Below the pieces are notes generated by a model that saw only the letters and a list, made by a program, of their open reading frames with translations, did not search any database and was not told the DNA's origin. Below are positions 62,737 through 64,000 of a stretch of DNA of 64,000 nt, piece by piece. A program made the translations under genes and the position numbers. This DNA comes from Marinibacterium sp050389775. GTDB lineage: Bacteria > Pseudomonadota > Alphaproteobacteria > Rhodobacterales > Rhodobacteraceae. Within the stretch, counting starts at the first letter, position 1, and each line of letters opens with the position of its first letter. Location: contig NZ_CP177147.1 of NCBI RefSeq assembly GCF_050389775.1, forward strand, positions 85,363 through 149,362, given 5' to 3'.

Positions 62737-63582
62737 TTACATGCCGTAGGCCGCGCGGATCGCCGCGACGGTGTTTTCGGTGTTGTCCACGGCGCTGGCG
62801 ATCATGCGGAAATTGGTCAGCGAGGCGGCATAGCCGTCGTAATGCTCGGTGATCGCCCCGGCGGTCGCATCGGTGACGACCATGACCTCGAACCCGGCCT
62901 CGATCAGCCCGCGCATGTGGCTTTCGGTGCACAGGTTGGACGACATGCCGCCCAGGATGACCTTGTCGATCCCGGCCTTGCGCAGCTGCAGCGCCAGGTC
63001 ATTGCTGTCGGGCCCATAGACCTTGTGCGGGCTGGTCACCACGACATTGTCGCCGGCGATGTAGGGCTTGTATTGCTCCAGCCAGTCGGCCCCCGACCCG
63101 TCGAACCCGGTCAGGTCCAGCGCATCGGGCCGGTCGAACATGCCGATGTCATGCATCAGCCGTTCCAGCGTGCCTTCGAAATGCCATTCGTGGTCGTGCT
63201 CGTAGTAATAGTGCGGCGAGACGAAGACCGGCATGCCGACCTGCTGGGCCACGGCAAAGAGCGCGTCCAGATTGCCGACCGTGCCGTTGTCGGTGATGTT
63301 CTGGCCGACCACGCCCCAGGTCACCCCGTCGGGCGACAGGAAATCGACCTGGGGATCGGTGATCACGATGGCCGTGTCGGTCGCCGAGATGGCAAAGCCG
63401 GGCATCGGCAGCCCGTCGTTGACCGGCGGCAGATGGGCCGAGACGGGGCGCGCGGCGGCCTCTTGCGATGCGGCCGGGCCGCCGGTCAGGCCGACGACAA
63501 CGGCCCCGGTGGCCATGGTTGCGCCGGCGGCCAGCAGGGCGGTCAGCAGGCTCAGGCCGAGGCTTTTGGGTGAATGGGTCAT
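62737..63582 (-). CDS. Isochorismatase-like cysteine hydrolase, exported or membrane-anchored
   Basis: 281 aa. Catalytic triad motifs: Asp in VITDPQVDF, Lys in TSPHKVYGP and Cys in GGMSSNLCTESHM. The first about 45 residues are hydrophobic (LSLLTALLAAGATMATGAVVV), an uncommon feature for this usually cytoplasmic family; it suggests a signal peptide or anchor. Substrates range from nicotinamide to carbamoyl/amide compounds. Its promoter is in 63583-63868, which holds no other gene. A YHS gene follows on the same strand. Confidence 0.85.
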   Translation of the reverse strand: MTHSPKSLGLSLLTALLAAGATMATGAVVVGLTGGPAASQEAAARPVSAHLPPVNDGLPMPGFAISATDTAIVITDPQVDFLSPDGVTWGVVGQNITDNGTVGNLDALFAVAQQVGMPVFVSPHYYYEHDHEWHFEGTLERLMHDIGMFDRPDALDLTGFDGSGADWLEQYKPYIAGDNVVVTSPHKVYGPDSNDLALQLRKAGIDKVILGGMSSNLCTESHMRGLIEAGFEVMVVTDATAGAITEHYDGYAASLTNFRMIASAVDNTENTVAAIRAAYGM

Positions 63583-63868
63583 GGCGGTCTCCTCTTGCGG
63601 TGTCTTGTGGTTTCTGGGGCCGCGCCGGGGTGGCGCGGATCGGGGTGCTCCGGGGTGGGCTGACCGATGCGCGGTGCCCCCCGGATTGCCCCCAGGTTAT
63701 GCAAGGCGGGGGCCCGCGGTATTGACCGGCCATGCCAAAGCCTTGACCTGCCGCGTCAAAGCGGGACAGAAGCATCACGGGCGCGTGAGCGACGGGACGT
63801 GCTGGCCTTCGGGGCCGGGACCGTGCGGACGGGCGTCGGGGCCATGGGGATGGCCGAAGGGGGTGCGG

Positions 63869-64000
63869 GTGATTTCGGTATTCTACGTCAGGAAACAGAT
63901 CGCCGAGGCGATCGCGCTGCGCGACAAGGCGCCGTTGTGGGAGATCGTCGGGCTGACGCCAGAACAGGCCGAGGATCCGGCGGCGATGGTCACGGCCGAT
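63869..64000 (+). CDS. Unknown protein, N-terminal fragment at window edge
   Basis: 44 codons from GTG at 63869 to the end of the window, in one open frame with a high third-position GC content, as in the rest of the window. AAGGGGG lies 6 nt upstream of the GTG. The visible sequence begins MISVFYVRKQIAEAIALRDK and continues with KAPLWEIVGLTPEQAEDPAA. I recognise no family. Could be an upstream-starting gene, since the frame is open further back to 63785 in sequence that does not look coding. Confidence 0.4.
   Translation, partial: MISVFYVRKQIAEAIALRDKAPLWEIVGLTPEQAEDPAAMVTAD

Overview
The window is very GC-rich alphaproteobacterial DNA. A complete repABC-type replication and partition module (47.4-50.9 kb) shows that it belongs to a large plasmid or chromid. 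The RepC type and overall gene style fit Rhodobacterales best, which is an inference. I saw no rRNA, tRNA, insertion sequence, phage gene or CRISPR array. Almost everything else is accessory catabolism: aromatic, amino-acid or peptide, and sugar or sugar-acid uptake and breakdown.

1-27 kb is a cluster for aromatic CoA-thioester catabolism. Its centre is a 760-aa fused flavin monooxygenase and Old Yellow Enzyme (2-aminobenzoyl-CoA or salicylyl-CoA monooxygenase/reductase type, 3550-5832). It is joined by overlapping stop and start codons to an SDR, a hot-dog thioesterase and a RidA protein. Around it lie an aryl/acyl-CoA ligase, a second thioesterase, an SDR-FAH-cupin operon, a TauE permease, a class I aminotransferase, two cyclase-family (isatin hydrolase or kynurenine formamidase fold) hydrolases, and a two-subunit indolepyruvate ferredoxin oxidoreductase-like enzyme. 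Regulators are of the MarR and GntR families. A DctPQM TRAP importer, a V4R-domain protein, an FAD-linked oxidase, an HpcH aldolase and a group D flavin monooxygenase with LysR follow. A recurring palindrome, TACYTNAAGTA, precedes most units and suggests one regulon.

27-36 kb carries an Opp/Dpp-type ABC importer operon that also encodes an M20 peptidase and a GntR regulator, plus a kynureninase-like PLP enzyme. A TTTGATCAAA palindrome is shared by this block and by the aminotransferase/GntR intergenic region at 11.57 kb.

36-47 kb has an RbsABC-type sugar importer operon led by an L-fucose/L-arabinose isomerase-like gene and ending in a CocE/NonD hydrolase, with a divergent AraC regulator. 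A TAXI-type TRAP importer follows.

47.4-51.2 kb is repC, repB and repA on the minus strand. Two parS-like palindromes, an AT-rich oriV candidate inside repC, a repB-repC spacer and a repeat array upstream of repA go with it.

51.4-62 kb is a Weimberg-like oxidative sugar-acid pathway. On the minus strand lie an IlvD/Edd aldonate dehydratase with all three cluster cysteines, a DHDPS-family dehydratase/aldolase, a 2-oxoglutarate-semialdehyde-type dehydrogenase and an RraA-like protein. On the plus strand lie a TctCBA importer, a LacI repressor and an SMP-30 lactonase. Two LacI-type operators sit between the two divergent arms. A YHS-domain protein, a secreted or anchored isochorismatase-like hydrolase and the start of an unknown gene end the window.

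The main hypothesis is that the cyclase, the 2-oxoacid oxidoreductase and the 2-aminobenzoyl-CoA monooxygenase/reductase form one route from isatin- or kynurenine-type compounds to 2-aminobenzoyl-CoA and on to ring dearomatisation.
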